A program made the position numbers and the translations under genes. The notes beneath the pieces are model-generated. The model saw only the letters and a list, made by a program, of their open reading frames with translations, made no database searches and had not been told where the DNA came from. DNA of 64,000 bases from Hyphomicrobium_A sp044507625. GTDB taxonomy: Bacteria; Pseudomonadota; Alphaproteobacteria; Rhizobiales; Hyphomicrobiaceae. The stretch's first letter is position 1, and each line of letters opens with the position of its first letter. Below, piece after piece: positions 44,368 to 52,182 of this stretch. The stretch is from positions 248,001 to 312,000 of the forward strand of contig JBIQJE010000003.1 in assembly GCA_044507625.1 (NCBI GenBank), in the 5' to 3' direction.

Positions 44368-45786
44368 ATGAAAAAGGCCTTTATCGGAGTGCACCTTCGC
44401 CGTCTGCGCGAAGAGCGCGGGCTGACCCAGCTCGCCCTCTCCAGGGCGCTCGAGCTCTCCCCCAGCTACGTCAACCAGCTCGAGAAGAACCAGCGTCCGC
44501 TGACGGTGCCGATCCTGCTCAAAATCAACGCTGTGTTCGGCGTCGACGTGCAGATGTTCTCCGAGGACGAGGAGGCCCGGCTGATCGCGGATCTGCGCGA
44601 TGTGCTCGCCGAGCCGCCGGTCGAGGAGAAAGTCGCGATCAGCGAAATCCGCGAGATCGCCAGCAGCATGCCGGCGGTAGGCCGCGCCATCGTCGCGCTG
44701 CATCGGCGCTATCGCATGGCACTGGAGCGTTCGGACGCGCTCGCCGCTCAGTTCGGTGTCGAGCCGAGCGCTGCGGACACCCCGATGCAGCTCATGCCCT
44801 ACGAGCGCGTGCGCGACTTCTTCTATGCCCGCCACAACTACATACCCGATCTCGACGAGGCGGCGGAGCGGCTGTTCGCATCCGCCCGCCTGCAGATCGG
44901 CGACACGGCGACGGGCCTCAAGACACACCTTCTGAAGAAACACGATGTGAAAACCGTCATCGAGCCCTACGGCGGCCCGCGCAATGCGCAACGCCGTTTC
45001 GATGCGACCGCGCGCGTGCTTTACATGTCGTCGTCGCTCAATCCCGGGCAGCAGGCCTTCGAGATGGCGACGCTCATCGCCTATCTGGAGCAGAGCGAGA
45101 CGCTCGATGATCTCGCAAAGGAGGCAGCCGCAGGCAGCGAGGAGACCTACCGTCTCGCCCGCATCGGACTTGCGAACCACTTCGCCGGCGCCCTGCTGAT
45201 GCCCTATGCGCACTTTCTCGAAGCGGCCGAGGCCATGCGCTACGATATCGAGCTGCTGGGGCAGCGCTTCGGCGTCGGCTTTGAGACGGTCTGCCATCGC
45301 CTCAGCACCATGCAGCGCCAGGACGCGCGCGGCGTGCCGTTCTTCTTCGTGCGCGTGGATCGCGCCGGAAACATTTCGAAGCGCCAGTCGGCGACCGATT
45401 TCCACTTCTCGCGCGTCGGCGGTACGTGCCCTTTGTGGAACGTCTATGAGGCGTTCTCATCGCCTGGAAAGATCCTGACCCAGCTCGCGCGTATGCCCGA
45501 CGGGCGCACGTACCTTTGGATCGCACGCATGATCTCCCGCGGGGTCGGCGGCTACGGCGCGCCGGCGAAAACCTTTGCCATTGGTCTGGGCTGTGACGTC
45601 AGCCACGCGCACCGGCTGGTGTATGCGAAGGGCCTCGACCTCAAGGCAGACGCTGCGGTGCCGATCGGCGTCGGCTGCAAGGTGTGCGAACGGCCGAACT
45701 GCGCCCAGCGCGCGTTCCCGCCCATCGGGAGGCGCACGGTCATCAACGAAAATGAGCGCCGCTTCAATCCCTATCCGGTCGAATGA
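44368..45786 (+). CDS. XRE-family regulator of short-chain fatty acid metabolism (ScfR/RamB type)
   Basis: A 472-residue protein with an N-terminal Cro/C1 helix-turn-helix (LREERGLTQLALSRALELSP, then SYVNQLEKNQRPL), a middle domain that resembles an IrrE-like peptidase fold, and a C-terminal domain with conserved cysteines (VGCKVCERPNCAQRAFPP). This layout matches the ScfR/RamB group, regulators of acetate, propionate and glyoxylate genes. I start at 44368; an ATG 54 bases upstream is possible. It overlaps rraA by four bases and is divergent from aceA. Confidence 0.88.
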   Translation: MKKAFIGVHLRRLREERGLTQLALSRALELSPSYVNQLEKNQRPLTVPILLKINAVFGVDVQMFSEDEEARLIADLRDVLAEPPVEEKVAISEIREIASSMPAVGRAIVALHRRYRMALERSDALAAQFGVEPSAADTPMQLMPYERVRDFFYARHNYIPDLDEAAERLFASARLQIGDTATGLKTHLLKKHDVKTVIEPYGGPRNAQRRFDATARVLYMSSSLNPGQQAFEMATLIAYLEQSETLDDLAKEAAAGSEETYRLARIGLANHFAGALLMPYAHFLEAAEAMRYDIELLGQRFGVGFETVCHRLSTMQRQDARGVPFFFVRVDRAGNISKRQSATDFHFSRVGGTCPLWNVYEAFSSPGKILTQLARMPDGRTYLWIARMISRGVGGYGAPAKTFAIGLGCDVSHAHRLVYAKGLDLKADAAVPIGVGCKVCERPNCAQRAFPPIGRRTVINENERRFNPYPVE

Positions 45787-46319
45787 CCCGGACACGCGAG
45801 GACTTTATGCTTCCCAGCACCTGCGATCTCTATGACCGCTTCGAGGATGACGTGCGCGTTGCGAATGCCGCTTGGCGGGACTTCGGCGCCCGCCGCAGCT
45901 TTGCGGGTGTGGCGGTCACCGTGAAGTGCTTCGAAGACAATTCACGCGTGAAGGAGCTGCTCGATCAGCCGGGTGCGGGAAAGGTTCTGCTCGTCGACGG
46001 CGGCGGCAGCCCGCGCTGCGCGCTGATGGGTGACATGATCGCCAAGGCCGCCGTGAAGAACAGCTGGGAAGGCGTGATCATCCATGGATGCGTGCGCGAC
46101 GTCGCGGCGCTGGCGTGTCTCGACCTCGGCATCAAGGCGCTCGGAACGACACCGCGGAAGTCGACCCGGCGCGGAGAGGGCACCGCCGGCATCGCGATCG
46201 AACTCGGCGGCGCACAGGTTCGAAATGGGGACCACGTCGTAGCGGACGAGGACGGTGTCCTGATCCTGAATGCTGTGCAATCGGCGGCTGCCTTCGGTGT
46301 GCGCGCGCAACAGGCGTAG
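45783..46319 (+). CDS. rraA: RraA-family protein (regulator of RNase E activity)
   Basis: A 178-residue RraA-like protein (LLVDGGGSPRCALMGDMIAK; NSWEGVIIHGCVRDVAALA; RKSTRRGEGTAGIAI). In E. coli the ring-shaped trimer inhibits RNase E; other family members are aldolases for 4-hydroxy-4-methyl-2-oxoglutarate, with the same Gly-rich core, so the role here is not certain. The start overlaps the previous stop (ATGA); ATG at 45807 would remove eight residues. Confidence 0.85.
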   Translation: MTRTREDFMLPSTCDLYDRFEDDVRVANAAWRDFGARRSFAGVAVTVKCFEDNSRVKELLDQPGAGKVLLVDGGGSPRCALMGDMIAKAAVKNSWEGVIIHGCVRDVAALACLDLGIKALGTTPRKSTRRGEGTAGIAIELGGAQVRNGDHVVADEDGVLILNAVQSAAAFGVRAQQA

Positions 46320-46340
46320 CGTCAACCAATCGGGATAACG

Positions 46341-46388
46341 TGTGCATAGTTAGTGCACATCTCGAAAACACACCCCCACATCTTGCGT
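46341..46388 (+). promoter_or_regulatory. Palindrome and NrdR-like box upstream of nrdA
   Basis: A perfect inverted repeat TGTGCA-N7-TGCACA lies at 46341-46359. At 46373-46388 CCCCCACATCTTGCGT matches all six core positions of the NrdR box (C-x-A-x-A-T-x-T-x-G). The centres are about 30 bases apart, near the three-helical-turn spacing of tandem NrdR boxes. The first site fits NrdR less well because its spacer is odd. Location upstream of the aptamer fits promoter control. Confidence 0.5.
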
Positions 46389-46429
46389 CATCCCGCGAGT
46401 CAGACCCATATCGGAAGCGTCATGGGTCG

Positions 46430-46615
46430 CCGGGCCTAACCACCCGGCGCTAAGAGGGAACTCGGTGCGCTGAGCCTTAGGGCGATGGCAATTCCGGGGC
46501 TGCCCCCGCAACTGTTAGCGGCGAGCTAGCTGTCGATCACGGTCACTGGTGCACATTTGCATCGGGAAGGCCAGACAGGTGGCAACGACCCGCGAGCCAG
46601 GAGACCTGCCTGTGA
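46430..46615 (+). ncRNA. Cobalamin riboswitch upstream of nrdAB
   Basis: Canonical aptamer: AAGAGGGAACTCGGTG, GGGGCTGCCCCCGCAACTGT, TAGCGGC, GTCACTGGTGC, CGGGAAGGCC and the B12 box GAGCCAGGAGACCTGCC (46594-46610). In bacteria that also own a B12-dependent class II reductase this RNA shuts off the B12-independent class I genes when adenosylcobalamin is present. Confidence 0.95.
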
Positions 46616-46712
46616 TCCGTATTTCACTTCCACGGGCGGGGTGTCCCGGTGGGTGGTTCTGCGCTGTGCGCGTTTTGGCGACGGCGTGAACGCGCGTACC
46701 CATGCGGCCCAA

Positions 46713-46734
46713 GCCCCCTTTCAAGCAGGGGTTT
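46713..46734 (+). promoter_or_regulatory. Ribosome-site hairpin before nrdA
   Basis: CCCC just upstream pairs with the GGGG of the nrdA ribosome site (AGGGG, about eight bases before the ATG at 46739), with an intervening loop CTTTCAAGCA. This would hide the ribosome site and is a likely expression platform of the riboswitch, acting on translation. Confidence 0.5.
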
Positions 46735-46738
46735 GCCG

Positions 46739-49612
46739 ATGTCCATCACAATCCAAGCGCTTCAGGACGATCGCGGTCACGTGCCGTCATCGGGGAGGCG
46801 ACCGTCCGCCGACGCGCCGGCCTATCAGGTGATCCGCCGCAACGGCTCCGTGACACCGTTCGATGCCACCAAGATTACCGTCGCGCTGACGAAAGCGTTT
46901 CTTGCCGTTGAAGGCGGGCGCGCCGCGGCCTCGCGCCGTGTACACGATGTGGTTGAAAAGCTCTCCCAGCAGATCATTGCCGCCCTGACACGTCGCACCG
47001 ACGGCGGACGCACTTTCCACATCGAAGAGATCCAGGACCAGGTCGAGCTGGCGCTGATGCGCGGCGAGCACCACAAGGTGGCGCGCGCCTATGTGCTCTA
47101 TCGCGAGGAGCGCAATCGCGAGCGTCTCGCTGTCGCCGCCGCGGAGCCTAAGCGTTCCGCCGTGAAGATCGGCGTGCGCGGGCCGGATGGCAACGCCGCG
47201 CCGCTCGACGAGGCACGCCTCGAAGCGCTCGTCGCCGAGGCCTGCGCGGGCCTGACGGATGTCGAGGCCGCGCCAATCCTGGCCGAAGTTCACCGCAACA
47301 TCTACGACGGCATCACCGCTTCTGAGCTGGCGCTGGCGCCCATTCTCGCGGCGCGGACATTGATCGAGCGCGAGCCGAACTACAGCTACGTCTCGGCACG
47401 GCTGCTGCTCGACAAGCTGCGCCAGGAAGCATTGACCTGCGTGCACGGCCGCTTCGAGCAGGCGACGCAGTCGGAGATGGCTGAGCGCTATCCGGAATAC
47501 TTTGCGGCTTTCATTTCCAAGGGCATTGCGGCCGAGCTGCTCGATCCGGAGCTCGGACGCTTCGACCTCGTCCGTCTCGCCAAGGCGCTGCGGCCGGAAC
47601 GCGATCTGCAGTTCCAGTTCCTCGGACTGCAGACGCTCTACGATCGCTATTTCCTGCAGACGCGCGGTGTGCGCATCGAGCTGCCGCAGGCGTTCTTCAT
47701 GCGTGTCGCCATGGGGCTGGCGCTGCGTGAGATTGACCGCGAAGCGCGGGCCATCGAGTTCTATGAGCTTTTGTCCTCGTTCGACTTCATGTGCTCGACG
47801 CCGACGCTGTTCAACGCCGGCACGCCGCGGCCGCAGCTTTCGTCCTGCTTCCTCACCACCGTGCCGGATGACCTCGACGGCATCTTCAAGGCCGTGAAAG
47901 ACAACGCGCTGCTGGCAAAATACTCCGGCGGTCTGGGCAACGACTGGACGCGCGTCCGCGGTCTCGGAGCGCACATCAAGGGCACCAACGGCGAGAGCCA
48001 GGGCATCGTGCCGTTCCTTAAGGTGGCGAACGACACCGCGATCGCCGTGAACCAGGGCGGCAAGCGCAAGGGCGCCGTGTGCGCCTACCTCGAAACCTGG
48101 CACATCGACATCGAGGAATACCTCGATCTGCGCAAGAACACCGGCGATGACCGGCGGCGCACCCACGACATGAACACGGCGAACTGGGTGCCGGATCTGT
48201 TCATGCAGCGCGTCGCCGAGGATGGGCAGTGGACGCTCTTCTCGCCGGACGAGGTGCCCGACCTCCACGATCTTTACGGCACGGCTTTTGCCGAGCGCTA
48301 CCGGCATTACGAGCAGAAGGCCGAGCGCATGGAGATCAAGATCGCGCGGCGCGTGCGCGCGGTCGACCTGTGGCGGCGCATGCTGACGATGCTGTTCGAG
48401 ACCGGACATCCATGGGTGACGTTCAAGGACCCGTGCAACATCCGTTCGCCACAGCAGCATTGCGGCGTGGTGCATTCCTCGAACCTGTGCACCGAGATCA
48501 CGCTCAACACGTCCGACAGCGAGGTTGCAGTCTGCAATCTCGGTTCCGTCAATCTCGCCAATCACGTGACGCCGGAGGGCCTCGATCGCGCACGGCTCTC
48601 CCGCACCGTGAAGACCGCGATGCGGATGCTCGACAACGTGATCGACATCAACTTCTACACCATCCCCGAGGCGCGACGTTCAAACCTGCGCCACCGGCCG
48701 GTGGGCATGGGGCTCATGGGCTACCAGGATGCGCTGCACATCCTGCGCATTCCGTTTGCCTCCGCCGAGGCCGTCGCCTTCGCCGATACCAGCATGGAAG
48801 TGCTGAGCTATGAGGCGATCTCGGCGTCCTCCGATCTCGCGGCCGAGCGCGGGCGCTATGCAACGTACGATGGCTCGCTCTGGTCACGCGGCATCCTGCC
48901 GATCGACTCCATCGCGCTGCTGGCCGATGCGCGCGGCGAATACCTGCGCCTCGATACCTCCACAACGCTCGATTGGGATGAGCTGCGCGAGCGCGTGCGC
49001 AGCACCGGAATGCGCAACTCCAACGTGATGGCGATCGCGCCGACAGCAACCATCTCCAACATCTGCGGCGTGGCCCAGTCGATCGAGCCGGCGTTCCGCA
49101 ACCTTTACGTCAAGGCGAATATGTCGGGCGACTTCACGGTGGTGAATCCGTACCTCGTCGCCGACCTGCGCGCACGCGGACTTTGGGACGAGGTGATGAT
49201 CTCGGACCTCAAATATTTCGACGGCTCGCTCGGATCGATCGACCGCGTCCCCGACGACATCAAAGCGCTCTATGCCACCGCTTTCGAGATCGACGCCCAT
49301 TGGCTCGTCGAAGCCGGTGCAAGACGGCAGAAGTGGATCGATCAGGCCCAGTCCCTCAACCTCTACATCGCCGCCCCGAACGGAAAGGCGCTCGATGCGC
49401 TCTATCGCCTTGCATGGGAGCGTGGCCTCAAGACGACATACTACCTGCGCTCGCAGTCGGCGACCCACGTCGAGAAATCGACGCTCAAGGGAACGGACGG
49501 AAAGCTCAATGCCGTATCCACCAGCACGTTGCATTCGGCGCCAGCGCACATCGATACGGCCGCACCTAAGGCTTGTCTGATCGACGATCCCGGCTGCGAA
49601 GCGTGCCAGTAG
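46739..49612 (+). CDS. nrdA: Ribonucleoside-diphosphate reductase, class I alpha subunit
   Basis: A 957-residue catalytic subunit that reduces ribonucleoside diphosphates. An ATP-cone lies at the N-terminus (VIRRNGSVTPFDATKITVAL), so dATP inhibition is expected. Active-site cysteines are in LSSCFLTT and NLCTEITL, and the C-terminal shuttle pair is CEACQ (C953, C956). The ATG at 46739 follows AGGGG; the frame upstream runs into the riboswitch and is not coding. NrdB follows after 122 bases. The gene is probably shut off by cobalamin through the upstream RNA. Confidence 0.95.
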   Translation: MSITIQALQDDRGHVPSSGRRPSADAPAYQVIRRNGSVTPFDATKITVALTKAFLAVEGGRAAASRRVHDVVEKLSQQIIAALTRRTDGGRTFHIEEIQDQVELALMRGEHHKVARAYVLYREERNRERLAVAAAEPKRSAVKIGVRGPDGNAAPLDEARLEALVAEACAGLTDVEAAPILAEVHRNIYDGITASELALAPILAARTLIEREPNYSYVSARLLLDKLRQEALTCVHGRFEQATQSEMAERYPEYFAAFISKGIAAELLDPELGRFDLVRLAKALRPERDLQFQFLGLQTLYDRYFLQTRGVRIELPQAFFMRVAMGLALREIDREARAIEFYELLSSFDFMCSTPTLFNAGTPRPQLSSCFLTTVPDDLDGIFKAVKDNALLAKYSGGLGNDWTRVRGLGAHIKGTNGESQGIVPFLKVANDTAIAVNQGGKRKGAVCAYLETWHIDIEEYLDLRKNTGDDRRRTHDMNTANWVPDLFMQRVAEDGQWTLFSPDEVPDLHDLYGTAFAERYRHYEQKAERMEIKIARRVRAVDLWRRMLTMLFETGHPWVTFKDPCNIRSPQQHCGVVHSSNLCTEITLNTSDSEVAVCNLGSVNLANHVTPEGLDRARLSRTVKTAMRMLDNVIDINFYTIPEARRSNLRHRPVGMGLMGYQDALHILRIPFASAEAVAFADTSMEVLSYEAISASSDLAAERGRYATYDGSLWSRGILPIDSIALLADARGEYLRLDTSTTLDWDELRERVRSTGMRNSNVMAIAPTATISNICGVAQSIEPAFRNLYVKANMSGDFTVVNPYLVADLRARGLWDEVMISDLKYFDGSLGSIDRVPDDIKALYATAFEIDAHWLVEAGARRQKWIDQAQSLNLYIAAPNGKALDALYRLAWERGLKTTYYLRSQSATHVEKSTLKGTDGKLNAVSTSTLHSAPAHIDTAAPKACLIDDPGCEACQ

Positions 49613-49734
49613 GCGCTGCCGGCTTCACGGAATGATATCGCCGCGCCGCATGTTCGCGGTGGACCGAATCTCGCCCGTGCCTTCACACCTGTGCCGGCAC
49701 GTGCCTCATCATCGCCATTCCACGGAGAAGAATA

Positions 49735-50868
49735 ATGCTCGACTGGTCGGAGCCGACGCCACGCAAGGAAACACGCCCGCTCGATTCCGTTGCGCCGGCA
49801 CTGCCGCTGCCGGATGCCGCGACGGGTCTCGGCGAGATCGACCGCAGCGCTGGTCGCGTGCGCGTCGACGATAAAGCCATGATCAACGCCCGCGCGGACG
49901 TGAACCAGCTTCTGCCGCTCAAGTACGCCTGGGCGTGGGAGAAGTACCTCAACGCCTGCAACAACCATTGGATGCCGACGGAAGTCTCGATGCAGGCGGA
50001 CATCGCGCTCTGGAAGTCGAAGGATGGGTTGACGGAAGAGGAGCGGCGCATGGTGAAGCGCAACCTCGGCTTCTTCGCCGCCTCGGAAAGCCTCGTCGCC
50101 AACAACATCGTGCTGGCCATCTATCGCCATCTCACCAATCCGGAGTGCCGCCAGTATCTGTTGCGGCAGGCGTTCGAAGAGGCCGTGCACACGCACACGT
50201 TCCAGTACATCGTCGAAAGTCTCGGCCTCGATGAGGGTGAGCTGTTCAACATGTACCGCGAGGTGCCGTCGATCACCGACAAGGCCGCATGGGCGCTGGC
50301 GTTCACGCAGCACCTCGATGATCCTGCCTTCAAGACCGGAACGCCGGAAGCCGATCAGGCCTTCGTGCGCGATCTCGTCGCCTTCTACGTCGTGTTCGAG
50401 GGTATGTGGTTCTACACCGGCTTCGCGCAGATCCTTTCGCTCGGGCGGCGCAATAAGATGGTCGGCATCGCGGAGCAATATCAATACATCCTGCGCGATG
50501 AGAGCATCCACCTGAACTTCGGCATCGACGTGATCAATCAGATCAAGATCGAGAATCCGCATCTTTGGTCGAAAGCATTCCAGGAAGAGGTGCGCCAGAT
50601 GCTGCGCGACGCGGCCGAGCTCGAAGCCTCCTATGGCCGCGACACGATGCCCGGCGGACTGCTGGGCCTGAACGCGAAGCTGTGCGAGCAATACATGCAC
50701 TTCATCGCCAACCGCCGTTGCGCGCAGCTCGGGCTGCAGCCGGTGTTTGCGGAGGCGGAAAATCCATTCCCGTGGATGTCGGAGGCGATGGATCTCAAGA
50801 AGGAGAAGAACTTCTTCGAGACGCGCGTCATCGAATACCAGAACGGCGGCGCGCTGAGCTGGGACTAG
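49735..50868 (+). CDS. nrdB: Ribonucleotide reductase beta subunit, class Ic type (Mn/Fe, no Tyr radical)
   Basis: A 377-residue ferritin-like subunit. Metal ligands read E118, E149, H152, E222, E256, H259. Their spacings (31, 3, 73, 34, 3) are the same as in Chlamydia trachomatis R2 (E89, E120, H123, E193, E227, H230). Two class Ic marks are present. The first ligand is Glu instead of Asp, and the radical tyrosine position, four after H152, is Phe156, as F127 in Chlamydia. The cofactor should thus be Mn(IV)/Fe(III) instead of a tyrosyl radical. The C-terminus LSWD carries a short tail that binds the alpha subunit. Confidence 0.93.
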   Translation: MLDWSEPTPRKETRPLDSVAPALPLPDAATGLGEIDRSAGRVRVDDKAMINARADVNQLLPLKYAWAWEKYLNACNNHWMPTEVSMQADIALWKSKDGLTEEERRMVKRNLGFFAASESLVANNIVLAIYRHLTNPECRQYLLRQAFEEAVHTHTFQYIVESLGLDEGELFNMYREVPSITDKAAWALAFTQHLDDPAFKTGTPEADQAFVRDLVAFYVVFEGMWFYTGFAQILSLGRRNKMVGIAEQYQYILRDESIHLNFGIDVINQIKIENPHLWSKAFQEEVRQMLRDAAELEASYGRDTMPGGLLGLNAKLCEQYMHFIANRRCAQLGLQPVFAEAENPFPWMSEAMDLKKEKNFFETRVIEYQNGGALSWD

Positions 50869-50895
50869 TCCCGCCCTAGGCGCCTAGACCATGAT

Positions 50896-50923
50896 CGCTT
50901 CGGACCACTATCGGTCCGAAGCG
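50896..50923 (+). terminator. 11-bp perfect hairpin after nrdB
   Basis: CGCTTCGGACC (50896-50906) and GGTCCGAAGCG (50913-50923) form a perfect stem with a six-base loop, 28 bases after the nrdB stop. No T-run follows. The partial repeat ATCGGTCC just downstream and a second small palindrome (TCGCATT/AATGCGA near 50960) suggest a palindromic repeat element that may also terminate transcription. Confidence 0.55.
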
Positions 50924-51209
50924 TGAATCATCGGTCCAATTGAAATACTGGAGCCGCGTCGCATTCGAGAAATGCGAGCGCGCTCTAGGTTGCACAGGAT
51001 GCAAAAAGCGCGGCGGACGCCGCCGCGCCGCATCACGAGCCCGTGAAACGAGCTGAGCAAGTAGGGTTGTCGCTCGGGCACCGCGCGAGAATAGCCGCTC
51101 CGCCTTGGACAAATTGACCGATCTTCGATGTATAGCGACCCCCGATTGGCACCCACGGGCGTCGCCTCGCGTTCCTCAAGAGTTGATCACAGCAAGAGGA
51201 ACGCCAACT

Positions 51210-51752
51210 ATGGACAAGTTAGCACGCATCCGCGGCTTAGCGCTGGCAGCGCTCGTCGCGTGGATCGCAGTAACCCCTTCTACCGCCGAGGCGAGGAAGA
51301 AACTCGCCATCCTGCCGTTCGAGATCCACGACACCTCGGGGGAGACGGGGCCGGCATCGCGCCACGCCGAAATGCTGTCGAAGCTGACCCAGTACACCGG
51401 CGAGCGCATCAAGGCGGCGGGTCTCTACGACGTCGTCGAGCCCAGTGCCGTCGCCAAGGCCGTGGCCGAGGTGAACCCAGGGACGTACCTGCGTGCCTGC
51501 AACGGCTGCGAGTTCGATATCGCCCGCAAGATTGGCGCCGACGAGGTGATGATCGGCTGGGTATGGAAGGTATCGACGCTCATCGGCACGCTGCACGTCG
51601 AGATCAAGGATGTCGCGAGCGGGCGGACCACCTTTGCCAAGGTGCTCGACTTCCGCGGCGACAACAGCAAAGCCTGGGACCGCGCCGCGGCCTACATGGT
51701 CGATGGCATGCGCAAGGATCGGGACGCCGGCAAGATTCCCAACGCAGGCTGA
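51210..51752 (+). CDS. Secreted DUF2380-like protein
   Basis: A 180-residue exported protein. The signal peptide (ALAALVAWIAVTPSTAEA) precedes KLAILPFEIHDTSGE, the usual opening of the DUF2380-type family. A conserved Cys pair lies in RACNGCEFDIARKIGAD, and the core ends in RTTFAKVLDFRGDNSKAW. The family is found in methylotrophic and related alphaproteobacteria, sometimes near PQQ enzymes, but its role is unknown. I use the ATG at 51210; an upstream in-frame start adds 35 residues that do not look like a leader. Confidence 0.75.
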   Translation: MDKLARIRGLALAALVAWIAVTPSTAEARKKLAILPFEIHDTSGETGPASRHAEMLSKLTQYTGERIKAAGLYDVVEPSAVAKAVAEVNPGTYLRACNGCEFDIARKIGADEVMIGWVWKVSTLIGTLHVEIKDVASGRTTFAKVLDFRGDNSKAWDRAAAYMVDGMRKDRDAGKIPNAG

Positions 51753-52182
51753 CGGTTGTGGCGCTGGCCTGGCGCGCCTTGTCGAGACGCGTCGCATGGG
51801 AGGCGAGGCACCCGCGTTCCTGACGCCGTGGGACGCACGCCGCGTTGTGGCCAAGCATCCAACGGGTCCGCCGTCGCCTTGCAGCGCGCCGCAGCCGAGC
51901 CAGACGGCCAGCGCACGGCCGGACCTGCTTCGGGAGCGGGAGCTGCCATCGTCATCATGCGCCCGAGCACGCGGCGCGGAGCGAGGCACTCGCGTCAGCA
52001 ACCCCGATCGCGCCTCTGCGCTATCGTTGATCCAGATCAGTCGCGCCACCGCCGGTCTCTGCCATGCTCACAGTGCTCCGAGAGAGCAAGGGAATCTTTG
52101 GCAATGTTTGGATCGGCGCGGCTGATTAAACTGGCCGGACATCCAAACGCAAACGGCAGGCGGAAAGGAGCATCGGGGCGGA
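51753..52182. other. Intergenic stretch with no supported gene
   Basis: Short open frames on both strands show no domain and no ribosome site. A ribosome-site sequence AAAGGAG lies near its end before the ATPase start. Nothing else stands out. Confidence 0.4.

Noticed and set aside
46787..48565. A 592-codon minus-strand frame inside nrdA
   Set aside because: It is antisense to well-conserved NrdA sequence and has no recognisable domain; GC-rich genes often leave such frames open.
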